Source: Cladorhizidae sp. MBARI D1340-BT2 (taxonomy: Eukaryota > Porifera > Demospongiae > Poecilosclerida > Cladorhizidae). From it: 64,000 bases of DNA. The stretch covers positions 1 to 64,000 of the forward strand of contig JAQNBH010000082.1 of NCBI GenBank assembly GCA_028752905.1. The letters are read 5' to 3'. Shown piece after piece: positions 24,966 through 40,000 of this stretch (position 1 is its first letter; each line of letters starts with the position of its first letter). The translations under genes were made by a program, and so were the position numbers. Under the pieces are notes generated by a model, which was given only the letters and a program-made list of their open reading frames with translations, was not told the DNA's origin and did not search any database.

Positions 24966-25221
24966 AGCCACTGCAACACTGACCCACTAATTACTAGACT
25001 AATAGGCCCACTAGTAATGAGGCACTGCAACACTGACCCACTAATTACTAGACTAATAGGCCCACCAGTAGTGAGCCACTGCAACACTGACTCACTAATT
25101 ACTAGACTAATAGGCCCACCAGTAGTGAGCCACTACAACACTGACCCACTAATTACTAGACTAATAGGCCCACCAGTAGTGAGCCACTGCAACACTGACC
25201 ACTAATTACTAGACTAATAGG

Positions 25222-28200
25222 CACACCAGTAGTGAGCCACTGCAACACTGACCACTAATTACTAGACTAATAGGCCCACCAGTAGTGAGCCACTGCAACA
25301 CTGACCCACTAATTACTAGACTAATAGGCTCACCAGTAGTGAGCCACTGCAACACTGACCCAATAATTACTAGACTAATAGGCCCACCAGTAGTGAGCCA
25401 CTGCAACACTGACCCACTAATTACTTGACTAATAGGCCCACCAGTAGTGAGCCACTGCAACACTGACCCACTAATTACTAGACTAATAGGCACACCAGTA
25501 GTGAGCCACTGCAACACTGACCCACTAATTACTAGACTAATAGGCCCACCAGTAGTGAGCCACTGCAACACTGACCTACTAATTACTAGACTAATAGGCC
25601 CACCAGTAGTGAGCCACTGCAACACTGACCCACTAATTACTAGACTAATAGGCCCACTAGTAGTGAGGCACTGCAACACTGACCCACTAATTACTAGACT
25701 AATAGGCCCACCAGAAGTGAGCCACTGCAACACTGACCCAATAATTACTAGACTAATAGGCCCACCAGTAGTGAGCCACTGCAACACTGACCCAATAATT
25801 ACTAGACTAATAGGCCCACCAGTAGTGAGCCACTGCAACACTGACCCACTAATTACTAGACTAATAGGCCCACTAGTAGTGAGGCACTGCAACACTGACC
25901 CACTAATTACTAGACTAATAGGCCCACCAGTAGTGAGCCACTGCAACACTGACCCACTAATTACTAGACTAATAGGCCCACCAGTAGTGAGCCACTGCAA
26001 CATTGACCCACTAATTACTAGACTAATAGGCCCACCAGTAGTGAGCCACTGCAACACTGACCCACTAATTACTAGACTAATAGGCCCACCAGTAGTGAGC
26101 CACTGCAACACTGACCCACTAATTACTAGACTAATAGGCACACCAGTAGTGAGCCACTGCAACACTGACCCACTAATTACTAGACTAATAGGCCCACCAG
26201 TAGTGAGCCACTGCAACACTGACCACTAATTACTAGACTAATAGGCCCACCAGTAGTGAGGCACTGCAACACTGACCCACTAATTACTAGACTAATAGGC
26301 CCACTAGTAATGAGGCACTGCAACACTGACCCACTAATTACTAGACTAATAGGCCCACCAGTAGTGAGCCACTGCAACACTGACTCACTAATTACTAGAC
26401 TAATAGGCCCACCAGTAGTGAGCCACTGCAACACTGACCCACTAATTACTAGACTAATAGGCCCACCAGTAGTGAGCCACTGCAACACTGACCCACTAAT
26501 TACTAGACTAATAGGCCCACCAGTAGTGAGCCACTGCAACACTGACCACTAATTACTAGACTAATAGGCCCACCAGTAGTGAGCCACTGCAACACTGACC
26601 CACTAATTACTAGACTAATAGGCCCACTAGTAGTGAGGCACTGCAACACTGACCCACTAATTACTAGACTAATAGGCCCACCAGTAGTGAGCCACTGCAA
26701 CACTGACCCACTAATTACTAGACTAATAGGCCCACCAGTAGTGAGCCACTGCAACACTGACCCACTAATTACTAGACTAATAGGCCCACCAGTAGTGAGC
26801 CACTGCAACACTGACCCACTAATTACTAGACTAATAGGCCCACCAGTAGTGAGCCACTGCAACACTGACCCACTAATTACTTGACTAATAGGCCCACCAG
26901 TAGTGAGCCACTGCAACACTGACCCACTAATTACTAGACTAATAGGCCCACCAGTAGTGAGCCACTGCAACACTGACCCACTAATTACTAGACTAATAGG
27001 CCCACCAGTAGTGAGCCACTGCAACACTGACCACTAATTACTAGACTAATAGGCCCACCAGTAGTGAGCCACTGCAACACTGACCCAATAATTACTAGAC
27101 TAATAGGCCCACCAGTAGTGAGCCACTGCAACACTGACCACTAATTACTAGACTAATAGGCCCACCAGTAGTGAGCCACTGCAACACTGACCCACTAATT
27201 ACTAGACTAATAGGCCCACCAGTAGTGAGCCACTGCAACACTGACCCACTAATTACTAGACTAATAGGCCCACCAGTAGTGAGCCACTGCAACACTGACC
27301 CACTAATTACTAGACTAATAGGCACACCAGTAGTGAGCCACTGCAACACTGACCCACTAATTACTAGACTAATAGGCCCACTAGTAGTGAGACACTGCAA
27401 CACTGACTCACTAATTACTAGACTAATAGGCCCACCAGTAGTGAGCCACTGCAACACTGACCACTAATTACTTGACTAATAGGCCCACCAGTAGTGAGCC
27501 ACTGCAACACTGACCCACTAATTACTTGACTAATAGGCCCACCAGTAGTGAGCCGCTGCAACACTGACCCACTAATTACTTGACTAATAGGCCCACCAGT
27601 AGTGAGCCGCTGCAACACTGACCCACTAATTACTAGACTAATAGGCCCACTAGTAATGAGGCACTGCAACACTGACCCACTAATTACTAGACTAATAGGT
27701 CCACCAGTAGTGAGCCACTGCAACACTGACTCACTAATTACTAGACTAATAGGCCCACCAGTAGTGAGCCACTGCAACACTGACCCACTAATTACTAGAC
27801 TAATAGGCCCACCAGTAGTGAGCCACTGCAACACTGACCCACTAATTACTAGACTAATAGGCCCACCAGTAGTGAGCCACTGCAACACTGACCACTAATT
27901 ACTAGACTAATAGGCCCACCAGTAGTGAGCCACTGCAACACTGACCCACTAATTACTAGACTAATAGGCCCACTAGTAGTGAGGCACTGCAACACTGACC
28001 CACTAATTACTAGACTAATAGGCCCACCAGTAGTGAGCCACTGCAACACTGACCCACTAATTACTAGACTAATAGGCCCACCAGTAGTGAGCCACTGCAA
28101 CACTGACCCACTAATTACTAGACTAATAGGCCCACCAGTAGTGAGCCACTGCAACACTGACCCACTAATTACTAGACTAATAGGCCCACCAGTAGTGAGC

Positions 28201-28724
28201 CACTGCAACACTGACCCACTAATTACTTGACTAATAGGCCCACCAGTAGTGAGCCGCTGCAACACTGACCCACTAATTACTAGACTAATAGGCCCACTAG
28301 TAATGAGGCACTGCAACACTGACCCACTAATTACTAGACTAATAGGTCCACCAGTAGTGAGCCACTGCAACACTGACTCACTAATTACTAGACTAATAGG
28401 CCCACCAGTAGTGAGCCACTGCAACACTGACCCACTAATTACTAGACTAATAGGCCCACCAGTAGTGAGCCACTGCAACACTGACCCACTAATTACTAGA
28501 CTAATAGGCCCACCAGTAGTGAGCCACTGCAACACTGACCACTAATTACTAGACTAATAGGCCCACCAGTAGTGAGCCACTGCAACACTGACCCACTAAT
28601 TACTAGACTAATAGGCCCACCAGTAGTGAGGCACTGCAACACTGACCCACTAATTACTAGACTAATAGGCCCACCAGTAGTGAGCCACTGCAACACTGAC
28701 CCACTAATTACTAGACTAATAGGC
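25222..28724 (+). repeat. 3.5-kb duplicated block, copy 2 (11,982-bp shift)
   Basis: Partner of 13,240-16,745. It includes an A-family unit with GGCTCACC (25,328), CCAGAAG (25,713) and CTAGTAATGAGG, then the five-copy sub-block and the 647-bp tandem pair (about 27,600-28,890). It lacks the 3-bp insertion found at 14,629. Private changes are GGCACACC at about 25,222, GAGACAC near 27,390 and a QCLTTSG-type change near 27,390. The left edge joins 53-bp monomers at 25,199 and 25,250. The right edge is where GTTAGCC appears (28,735), which begins the B-associated section. Confidence 0.92.
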
Positions 28725-30100
28725 CCACCAGTAGTTAGCCACTGCAACACTGACCCACTAATTACTAGACTAATAGGCCCACCAGTAGTGAGCCACTGCA
28801 ACACTGACCACTAATTACTAGACTAATAGGCCCACCAGTAGTGAGCCACTGTAACACTGACCCACTAATTACTAGACTAATAGGCCCACCAGTAGTGAGC
28901 CACTGCAACACTGACCCACTAATTACTAGACTAATAGGCCCACCAGTAGTGAGCCACTGCAACACTGACCCACTAATTACTAGACTAATAGGCCCACCAG
29001 TAGTGAGCCACTGCAACACTGACCCACTAATTACTAGACTAATAGGCCCACCAGTAGTGAGCCACTGCAACACTGACCCACTAATTACTAGACTAATAGG
29101 CCCACCAGTAGTAGTGAGCCACTGCAACACTGACCCACTAATTACTAGACTAATAGGCCCACCAGTAGTGAGCTACTGCAACACTGACCCACTAATTACT
29201 AGAGTAATAGGCCCACCAGTAGTGAGCCACTGCAACACTGACCCACTAATTACTAGACTAATAGGCCCACCAGTAGTGAGCCACTGCAACACTGACCCAC
29301 TAATTACTAGACTAATAGGCCCACCAGTAGTGAGCCACTGCAACACTGACCCACTAATTACTAGACTAATAGGCCCACCAGTAGTGAGCCACTGCAACAC
29401 TGACCCACTAATTACTAGACTAATAGGCCCACCAGTAGTGAGCCACTGCAACACTGACCCACTAATTACTAGACTAATAGGCCCACCAGTAGTGAGCTAC
29501 TGCAACACTGACCCACTAATTACTAGACTAATAGGCCCACCAGTAGTGAGCTACTGCAACACTGACCCACTAATTACTAGACTAATAGGCCCACCAGTAG
29601 TGAGCCACTGCAACACTGACCCACTAATTACTAGACTAATAGGCCCACCAGTAGTGAGCCACTGCAACACTGACCCACTAATTACTAGATTAATAGGCCC
29701 ACCAGTAGTGAGCCACTGCAACACTGACCCACTAATTACTAGACTAATAGGCCCACCAGTAGTGAGCCACTGCAACACTGACCCACTAATTACTAGACTA
29801 ATAGGCCCACCAGTAGTGAGCCACTGCAACACTGATCCACTAATTACTAGACTAATAGGTCCACCAGTAGTGAGCCACTCCAACACTGACCCACTAATTA
29901 CTAGACTAATAGGCCCACCAGTAGTGAGCCATTGCAACACTGACACACTAATTACTAGACTAATAGGCCCACCAGTAGTGAGCCACTGCAACACTGACCA
30001 CTAATTACTAGACTAATAGGCCCACCAGTAGTGAGCCACTGCAACACTGACCCACTAATTACTAGACTAATAGGCCCACCAGTAGTGAGCCACTGCAACA
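28040..30100 (+). repeat. 2.06-kb block, copy 1 of 3
   Basis: It recurs at 31,820-33,880 (shift 3,780, then 3,777) and at about 46,084-48,144. Shared signposts are GAGCCGC, CTAGTAATGAGG, AGGTCCACC, GACTCAC, GTTAGCC (28,735), GTAACACTG (28,851), AGAGTAATAGG (29,202), GAGCTAC pairs, AGATTAATAGG (29,688), AGGTCC, CACTCCAAC and CCATTGC. The change in shift comes from a private 3-bp insertion, CCAGTAGTAGTGAG, near 29,107. Copy 1 also has GATCCAC near 29,834, where the others have GACACAC. Confidence 0.93.
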
Positions 30101-30249
30101 CTGACCCACTAATTACTAGACTAATAGGCCCACCAGTAGTGAGCCACTGCAACACTGACCCACTAATTACTAGACTAATAGGCCCACCAGTAGTGAGCAA
30201 CTGCAACACTGACCCACTAATTACTAGACTAATAGGCCCACCAGTAGTG

Positions 30250-30655
30250 AGCTACTGCAACACTGACCACTAATTACTAGACTAATAGTAGTGAGTCACT
30301 GCAACACTGACCCACTAATTACTAGACGTATAGGCCCACCAGTAGTGAGCCACTGCAACACTGACCCACTAATTACTAGACTAATAGGCCCAGCCACTGC
30401 AACACTGACCTACTAATTACTAGACTAATAGGCCTACCAGTAGTGAGCCACTGCAACACTGAACCACCAATTACTAGACTAATAGGCCCACCAGTAGTGA
30501 GCCACTGCAACACTGACCATTAATTACTAGACTAATAGGCCCACCAGTAGTGAGTCACTGCAACACTGACCCACTAATTACTAGACTAATAGGCCCACCA
30601 GTAGTGAGCCACTGCAACACTGACCACTAATTACTAGACTAATAGTAGTGAGCCA
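30250..30655 (+). repeat. Reference B signature cassette
   Basis: This is the clearest example of the B signature. In order it has GAGCTACTGC, a 53-bp monomer, the 9-bp deletion monomer with GAGTCAC, AGACGTATAGG, a plain monomer, the 10-bp deletion monomer with GACCTAC, AGGCCTACC, GAACCACCAATTAC, a 53-bp GACCATTAATT monomer, GAGTCAC, a further 53-bp monomer and a second 9-bp deletion. Nine successive monomers thus carry about a dozen diagnostic changes, against one or two elsewhere. Full or partial copies accompany all 18 markers of the B family. The cassette at 22,422-22,875 is one 53-bp monomer longer and has GACCAC instead of GACCATT. Confidence 0.92.
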
Positions 30656-33600
30656 CTGCAACACTGACCCACTAATTACTAGACTAATAGGCCCACCAGT
30701 AGTGAGCCACTGCAACACTGACCCACTAATTACTAGACTAATAGGCCCACCAGTAGTGAGCCACTGCAACACTGACACACTAATTACTAGACTAATAGGT
30801 CCACCAGTAGTGAGCCACTCCAACACTGACCCACTAATTACTAGACTAATAGGCCCACCAGTAGTGAGCCATTGCAACACTGACACACTAATTACTAGAC
30901 TAATAGGCCCACCAGTAGTGAGCCACTGCAACACTGACCACTAATTACTAGACTAATAGGCCCACCAGTAGTGAGCCACTGCAACACTGACCCACTAATT
31001 ACTAGACTAATAGGCCCACCAGTAGTGAGCCACTGCAACACTGACCACTAATTACTAGACTAATAGGCCCACCAGTAGTGAGCCACTGCAACACTGACCC
31101 ACTAATAACTAGACTAATAGGCCCACCAGTAGTGAGCCACTGCAACACTGACCCACTAATTACTAGACTAATAGGCCCACCAGTAGTGAGCCACTGCAAC
31201 AATGACCCACTAATTACTAGACTAATAGGCCCACCAGTAATGAGCCACTGCAACACTGACCCACTAATTACTAGACTAATAGGCCCACCAGTAGTGAGCC
31301 ACTGCAACACTGACCCACTAATTACTAGACTAATAGGCCCACCAGTAGTGAGCCACTGCAACACTGACCCACTAATTACTAGACTAATAGGCCCACCAGT
31401 AGTGAGCCACTGCAACACTGACCCACTAATTACTAGACTAATAGGCCCACCAGTAGTGAGCAACTGCAACACTGACCCACTAATTACTAGACTAATAGGC
31501 CCACCAGTAGTGAGCTACTGCAACACTGACCACTAATTACTAGACTAATAGTAGTGAGTCACTGCAACACTGACCCACTAATTACTAGACGTATAGGCCC
31601 ACCAGTAGTGAGCCACTGCAACACTGACCCACTAATTACTAGACTAATAGGCCCAGCCACTGCAACACTGACCTACTAATTACTAGACTAATAGGCCTAC
31701 CAGTAGTGAGCCACTGCAACACTGAACCACCAATTACTAGACTAATAGGCCCACCAGTAGTGAGCCACTGCAACACTGACCATTAATTACTAGACTAATA
31801 GGCCCACCAGTAGTGAGTCACTGCAACACTGACCCACTAATTACTAGACTAATAGGCCCACCAGTAGTGAGCCACTGCAACACTGACCCACTAATTACTA
31901 GACTAATAGGCCCACCAGTAGTGAGCCACTGCAACACTGACCCACTAATTACTAGACTAATAGGCCCACCAGTAGTGAGCCACTGCAACACTGACCCACT
32001 AATTACTTGACTAATAGGCCCACCAGTAGTGAGCCGCTGCAACACTGACCCACTAATTACTAGACTAATAGGCCCACTAGTAATGAGGCACTGCAACACT
32101 GACCCACTAATTACTAGACTAATAGGTCCACCAGTAGTGAGCCACTGCAACACTGACTCACTAATTACTAGACTAATAGGCCCACCAGTAGTGAGCCACT
32201 GCAACACTGACCCACTAATTACTAGACTAATAGGCCCACCAGTAGTGAGCCACTGCAACACTGACCCACTAATTACTAGACTAATAGGCCCACCAGTAGT
32301 GAGCCACTGCAACACTGACCACTAATTACTAGACTAATAGGCCCACCAGTAGTGAGCCACTGCAACACTGACCCACTAATTACTAGACTAATAGGCCCAC
32401 CAGTAGTGAGGCACTGCAACACTGACCCACTAATTACTAGACTAATAGGCCCACCAGTAGTGAGCCACTGCAACACTGACCCACTAATTACTAGACTAAT
32501 AGGCCCACCAGTAGTTAGCCACTGCAACACTGACCCACTAATTACTAGACTAATAGGCCCACCAGTAGTGAGCCACTGCAACACTGACCACTAATTACTA
32601 GACTAATAGGCCCACCAGTAGTGAGCCACTGTAACACTGACCCACTAATTACTAGACTAATAGGCCCACCAGTAGTGAGCCACTGCAACACTGACCCACT
32701 AATTACTAGACTAATAGGCCCACCAGTAGTGAGCCACTGCAACACTGACCCACTAATTACTAGACTAATAGGCCCACCAGTAGTGAGCCACTGCAACACT
32801 GACCCACTAATTACTAGACTAATAGGCCCACCAGTAGTGAGCCACTGCAACACTGACCCACTAATTACTAGACTAATAGGCCCACCAGTAGTGAGCCACT
32901 GCAACACTGACCCACTAATTACTAGACTAATAGGCCCACCAGTAGTGAGCTACTGCAACACTGACCCACTAATTACTAGAGTAATAGGCCCACCAGTAGT
33001 GAGCCACTGCAACACTGACCCACTAATTACTAGACTAATAGGCCCACCAGTAGTGAGCCACTGCAACACTGACCCACTATTTACTAGACTAATAGGCCCA
33101 CCAGTAGTGAGCCACTGCAACACTGACCCACTAATTACTAGACTAATAGGCCCACCAGTAGTGAGCCACTGCAACACTGACCCACTAATTACTAGACTAA
33201 TAGGCCCACCAGTAGTGAGCCACTGCAACACTGACCCACTAATTACTAGACTAATAGGCCCACCAGTAGTGAGCTACTGCAACACTGACCCACTAATTAC
33301 TAGACTAATAGGCCCACCAGTAGTGAGCTACTGCAACACTGACCCACTAATTACTAGACTAATAGGCCCACCAGTAGTGAGCCACTGCAACACTGACCCA
33401 CTAATTACTAGACTAATAGGCCCACCAGTAGTGAGCCACTGCAACACTGACCCACTAATTACTAGATTAATAGGCCCACCAGTAGTGAGCCACTGCAACA
33501 CTGACCCACTAATTACTAGACTAATAGGCCCACCAGTAGTGAGCCACTGCAACACTGACCCACTAATTACTAGACTAATAGGCCCACCAGTAGTGAGCCA

Positions 33601-35280
33601 CTGCAACACTGACACACTAATTACTAGACTAATAGGTCCACCAGTAGTGAGCCACTCCAACACTGACCCACTAATTACTAGACTAATAGGCCCACCAGTA
33701 GTGAGCCATTGCAACACTGACACACTAATTACTAGACTAATAGGCCCACCAGTAGTGAGCCACTGCAACACTGACCACTAATTACTAGACTAATAGGCCC
33801 ACCAGTAGTGAGCCACTGCAACACTGACCCACTAATTACTAGACTAATAGGCCCACCAGTAGTGAGCCACTGCAACACTGACCACTAATTACTAGACTAA
33901 TAGGCCCACCAGTAGTGAGCCACTGCAACACTGACCCACTAATAACTAGACTAATAGGCCCACCAGTAGTGAGCCACTGCAACACTGACCCACTAATTAC
34001 TAGACTAATAGGCCCACCAGTAGTGAGCCACTGCAACAATGACCCACTAATTACTAGACTAATAGGCCCACCAGTAATGAGCCACTGCAACACTGACCCA
34101 CTAATTACTAGACTAATAGGCCCACCAGTAGTGAGCCACTGCAACACTGACCCACTAATTACTAGACTAATAGGCCCACCAGTAGTGAGCCACTGCAACA
34201 CTGACCCACTAATTACTAGACTAATAGGCCCACCAGTAGTGAGCCACTGCAACACTGACCCACTAATTACTAGACTAATAGGCCCACCAGTAGTGAGCAA
34301 CTGCAACACTGACCCACTAATTACTAGACTAATAGGCCCACCAGTAGTGAGCTACTGCAACACTGACCACTAATTACTAGACTAATAGTAGTGAGTCACT
34401 GCAACACTGACCCACTAATTACTAGACGTATAGGCCCACCAGTAGTGAGCCACTGCAACACTGACCCACTAATTACTAGACTAATAGGCCCAGCCACTGC
34501 AACACTGACCTACTAATTACTAGACTAATAGGCCTACCAGTAGTGAGCCACTGCAACACTGAACCACCAATTACTAGACTAATAGGCCCACCAGTAGTGA
34601 GCCACTGCAACACTGACCATTAATTACTAGACTAATAGGCCCACCAGTAGTGAGTCACTGCAACACTGACCCACTAATTACTAGACTAATAGGCCCACCA
34701 GTAGTGAGCCACTGCAACACTGACCACTAATTACTAGACTAATAGTAGTGAGCCACTGCAACACTGACCCACTAATTACTAGACTAATAGGCCCACCAGT
34801 AGTGAGCCACTGCAACACTGACCCACTAATTACTAGACTAATAGGCCCACCAGTAGTGAGCCACTGCAACACTGACACACTAATTACTAGACTAATAGGT
34901 CCACCAGTAGTGAGCCACTCCAACACTGACCCACTAATTACTAGACTAATAGGCCCACCAGTAGTGAGCCATTGCAACACTGACACACTAATTACTAGAC
35001 TAATAGGCCCACCAGTAGTGAGCCACTGCAACACTGACCACTAATTACTAGACTAATAGGCCCACCAGTAGTGAGCCACTGCAACACTGACCCACTAATT
35101 ACTAGACTAATAGGCCCACCAGTAGTGAGCCACTGCAACACTGACCACTAATTACTAGACTAATGGGCCCACCAGTAGTGAGCCACTGCAACACTGACCC
35201 ACTAATAACTAGACTAATAGGCCCACCAGTAGTGAGCCACTGCAACACTGACCCACTAATTACTAGACTAATAGGCCCAC
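30340..35280 (+). repeat. 4.9-kb duplicated block, copy 1 (14,264-bp shift)
   Basis: It is matched by 44,604-49,544 at exactly 14,264 bp throughout. B markers 30,391/31,654/34,491 pair with 44,655/45,918/48,755, and the 53-bp and 9-bp-deletion monomers between them keep the same spacing. It begins just left of the 10-bp deletion at 30,391 and ends near 35,280, where this copy jumps to another 10-bp deletion monomer while the partner continues with CAACAATGAC. A private CTATTTACT near 33,078 is absent from the partner but present near 41,183. It encloses one copy of the 2.06-kb block. Confidence 0.93.
31820..33880 (+). repeat. 2.06-kb block, copy 2 of 3
   Basis: Partner of 28,040-30,100. It lacks the 3-bp insertion of copy 1, has GACACAC near 33,611 in place of GATCCAC, and carries CTATTTACT near 33,078. 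The left edge lies directly after a B cassette (GAGTCAC near 31,815), whereas copy 1 follows an A-type CTAGTAGTGAGG monomer. This shows that the block was moved into the B context. Downstream it runs on into the CTAATAACTAG / CAACAATGAC / GTAATGAGCC series that also ends the other B units. Confidence 0.92.
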
Positions 35281-37049
35281 CAGTAGTGAGCCACTGCAAC
35301 ACTGACCCACTAATTACTAGACTAATAGGCCCAGCCACTGCAACACTGACCTACTAATTACTAGACTAATAGGCCTACCAGTAGTGAGCCACTGCAACAC
35401 TGAACCACCAATTACTAGACTAATAGGCCCACCAGTAGTGAGCCACTGCAACACTGACCATTAATTACTAGACTAATAGGCCCACCAGTAGTGAGTCACT
35501 GCAACACTGACCCACTAATTACTAGACTAATAGGCCCACCAGTAGTGAGCCACTGCAACACTGACCACTAATTACTAGACTAATAGTAGTGAGCCACTGC
35601 AACACTGACCCACTAATTACTAGACTAATAGGCCCACCAGTAGTGAGCCACTGCAACACTGACCCACTAATTACTAGACTAATAGGCCCACCAGTAGTGA
35701 GCCACTGCAACACTGACACACTAATTACTAGACTAATAGGTCCACCAGTAGTGAGCCACTCCAACACTGACCCACTAATTACTAGACTAATAGGCCCACC
35801 AGTAGTGAGCCATTGCAACACTGACACACTAATTACTAGACTAATAGGCCCACCAGTAGTGAGCCACTGCAACACTGACCACTAATTACTAGACTAATAG
35901 GCCCACCAGTAGTGAGCCACTGCAACACTGACCCACTAATTACTAGACTAATAGGCCCACCAGTAGTGAGCCACTGCAACACTGACCACTAATTACTAGA
36001 CTAATAGGCCCACCAGTAGTGAGCCACTGCAACACTGACCCACTAATAACTAGACTAATAGGCCCACCAGTAGTGAGCCACTGCAACACTGACCCACTAA
36101 TTACTAGACTAATAGGCCCACCAGTAGTGAGCCACTGCAACAATGACCCACTAATTACTAGACTAATAGGCCCACCAGTAATGAGCCACTGCAACACTGA
36201 CCCACTAATTACTAGACTAATAGGCCCACCAGTAGTGAGCCACTGCAACACTGACCCACTAATTACTAGACTAATAGGCCCACCAGTAGTGAGCCACTGC
36301 AACACTGACCCACTAATTACTAGACTAATAGGCCCACCAGTAGTGAGCCACTGCAACACTGACCCACTAATTACTAGACTAATAGGCCCACCAGTAGTGA
36401 GCAACTGCAACACTGACCCACTAATTACTAGACTAATAGGCCCACCAGTAGTGAGCTACTGCAACACTGACCACTAATTACTAGACTAATAGTAGTGAGT
36501 CACTGCAACACTGACCCACTAATTACTAGACGTATAGGCCCACCAGTAGTGAGCCACTGCAACACTGACCCACTAATTACTAGACTAATAGGCCCAGCCA
36601 CTGCAACACTGACCTACTAATTACTAGACTAATAGGCCTACCAGTAGTGAGCCACTGCAACACTGAACCACCAATTACTAGACTAATAGGCCCACCAGTA
36701 GTGAGCCACTGCAACACTGACCATTAATTACTAGACTAATAGGCCCACCAGTAGTGAGTCACTGCAACACTGACCCACTAATTACTAGACTAATAGGCCC
36801 ACCAGTAGTGAGCCACTGCAACACTGACCCACTAATTACTAGACTAATAGGCCCACCAGTAGTGAGCCACTGCAACACTGACCCACTAATTACTAGACTA
36901 ATAGGCCCACCAGTAGTGAGCCACTGCAACACTGACCCACTAATTACTTGACTAATAGGCCCACCAGTAGTGAGCCGCTGCAACACTGACCCACTAATTA
37001 CTAGACTAATAGGCCCACTAGTAATGAGGCACTGCAACACTGACCCACT
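33457..37049 (+). repeat. 3,593-bp tandem duplication, left unit
   Basis: Every marker from AGATTAATAGG at 33,464 to the CTAGTAATGAGG monomer near 37,020 recurs 3,593 bp later: B markers 34,491/35,332/36,595 with 38,084/38,925/40,188, and AATGGGCCC at 35,164 with 38,757. The left unit abuts the right unit directly. It contains three B units (841, 1,263 and part of 1,489 bp). The left boundary lies in a monomer whose start is plain, and upstream of it the two sequences no longer agree. Confidence 0.93.
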
Positions 37050-40000
37050 AATTACTAGATTAATAGGCCCACCAGTAGTGAGCCACTGCAACACTGACCC
37101 ACTAATTACTAGACTAATAGGCCCACCAGTAGTGAGCCACTGCAACACTGACCCACTAATTACTAGACTAATAGGCCCACCAGTAGTGAGCCACTGCAAC
37201 ACTGACACACTAATTACTAGACTAATAGGTCCACCAGTAGTGAGCCACTCCAACACTGACCCACTAATTACTAGACTAATAGGCCCACCAGTAGTGAGCC
37301 ATTGCAACACTGACACACTAATTACTAGACTAATAGGCCCACCAGTAGTGAGCCACTGCAACACTGACCACTAATTACTAGACTAATAGGCCCACCAGTA
37401 GTGAGCCACTGCAACACTGACCCACTAATTACTAGACTAATAGGCCCACCAGTAGTGAGCCACTGCAACACTGACCACTAATTACTAGACTAATAGGCCC
37501 ACCAGTAGTGAGCCACTGCAACACTGACCCACTAATAACTAGACTAATAGGCCCACCAGTAGTGAGCCACTGCAACACTGACCCACTAATTACTAGACTA
37601 ATAGGCCCACCAGTAGTGAGCCACTGCAACAATGACCCACTAATTACTAGACTAATAGGCCCACCAGTAATGAGCCACTGCAACACTGACCCACTAATTA
37701 CTAGACTAATAGGCCCACCAGTAGTGAGCCACTGCAACACTGACCCACTAATTACTAGACTAATAGGCCCACCAGTAGTGAGCCACTGCAACACTGACCC
37801 ACTAATTACTAGACTAATAGGCCCACCAGTAGTGAGCCACTGCAACACTGACCCACTAATTACTAGACTAATAGGCCCACCAGTAGTGAGCAACTGCAAC
37901 ACTGACCCACTAATTACTAGACTAATAGGCCCACCAGTAGTGAGCTACTGCAACACTGACCACTAATTACTAGACTAATAGTAGTGAGTCACTGCAACAC
38001 TGACCCACTAATTACTAGACGTATAGGCCCACCAGTAGTGAGCCACTGCAACACTGACCCACTAATTACTAGACTAATAGGCCCAGCCACTGCAACACTG
38101 ACCTACTAATTACTAGACTAATAGGCCTACCAGTAGTGAGCCACTGCAACACTGAACCACCAATTACTAGACTAATAGGCCCACCAGTAGTGAGCCACTG
38201 CAACACTGACCATTAATTACTAGACTAATAGGCCCACCAGTAGTGAGTCACTGCAACACTGACCCACTAATTACTAGACTAATAGGCCCACCAGTAGTGA
38301 GCCACTGCAACACTGACCACTAATTACTAGACTAATAGTAGTGAGCCACTGCAACACTGACCCACTAATTACTAGACTAATAGGCCCACCAGTAGTGAGC
38401 CACTGCAACACTGACCCACTAATTACTAGACTAATAGGCCCACCAGTAGTGAGCCACTGCAACACTGACACACTAATTACTAGACTAATAGGTCCACCAG
38501 TAGTGAGCCACTCCAACACTGACCCACTAATTACTAGACTAATAGGCCCACCAGTAGTGAGCCATTGCAACACTGACACACTAATTACTAGACTAATAGG
38601 CCCACCAGTAGTGAGCCACTGCAACACTGACCACTAATTACTAGACTAATAGGCCCACCAGTAGTGAGCCACTGCAACACTGACCCACTAATTACTAGAC
38701 TAATAGGCCCACCAGTAGTGAGCCACTGCAACACTGACCACTAATTACTAGACTAATGGGCCCACCAGTAGTGAGCCACTGCAACACTGACCCACTAATA
38801 ACTAGACTAATAGGCCCACCAGTAGTGAGCCACTGCAACACTGACCCACTAATTACTAGACTAATAGGCCCACCAGTAGTGAGCCACTGCAACACTGACC
38901 CACTAATTACTAGACTAATAGGCCCAGCCACTGCAACACTGACCTACTAATTACTAGACTAATAGGCCTACCAGTAGTGAGCCACTGCAACACTGAACCA
39001 CCAATTACTAGACTAATAGGCCCACCAGTAGTGAGCCACTGCAACACTGACCATTAATTACTAGACTAATAGGCCCACCAGTAGTGAGTCACTGCAACAC
39101 TGACCCACTAATTACTAGACTAATAGGCCCACCAGTAGTGAGCCACTGCAACACTGACCACTAATTACTAGACTAATAGTAGTGAGCCACTGCAACACTG
39201 ACCCACTAATTACTAGACTAATAGGCCCACCAGTAGTGAGCCACTGCAACACTGACCCACTAATTACTAGACTAATAGGCCCACCAGTAGTGAGCCACTG
39301 CAACACTGACACACTAATTACTAGACTAATAGGTCCACCAGTAGTGAGCCACTCCAACACTGACCCACTAATTACTAGACTAATAGGCCCACCAGTAGTG
39401 AGCCATTGCAACACTGACACACTAATTACTAGACTAATAGGCCCACCAGTAGTGAGCCACTGCAACACTGACCACTAATTACTAGACTAATAGGCCCACC
39501 AGTAGTGAGCCACTGCAACACTGACCCACTAATTACTAGACTAATAGGCCCACCAGTAGTGAGCCACTGCAACACTGACCACTAATTACTAGACTAATAG
39601 GCCCACCAGTAGTGAGCCACTGCAACACTGACCCACTAATAACTAGACTAATAGGCCCACCAGTAGTGAGCCACTGCAACACTGACCCACTAATTACTAG
39701 ACTAATAGGCCCACCAGTAGTGAGCCACTGCAACAATGACCCACTAATTACTAGACTAATAGGCCCACCAGTAATGAGCCACTGCAACACTGACCCACTA
39801 ATTACTAGACTAATAGGCCCACCAGTAGTGAGCCACTGCAACACTGACCCACTAATTACTAGACTAATAGGCCCACCAGTAGTGAGCCACTGCAACACTG
39901 ACCCACTAATTACTAGACTAATAGGCCCACCAGTAGTGAGCCACTGCAACACTGACCCACTAATTACTAGACTAATAGGCCCACCAGTAGTGAGCAACTG

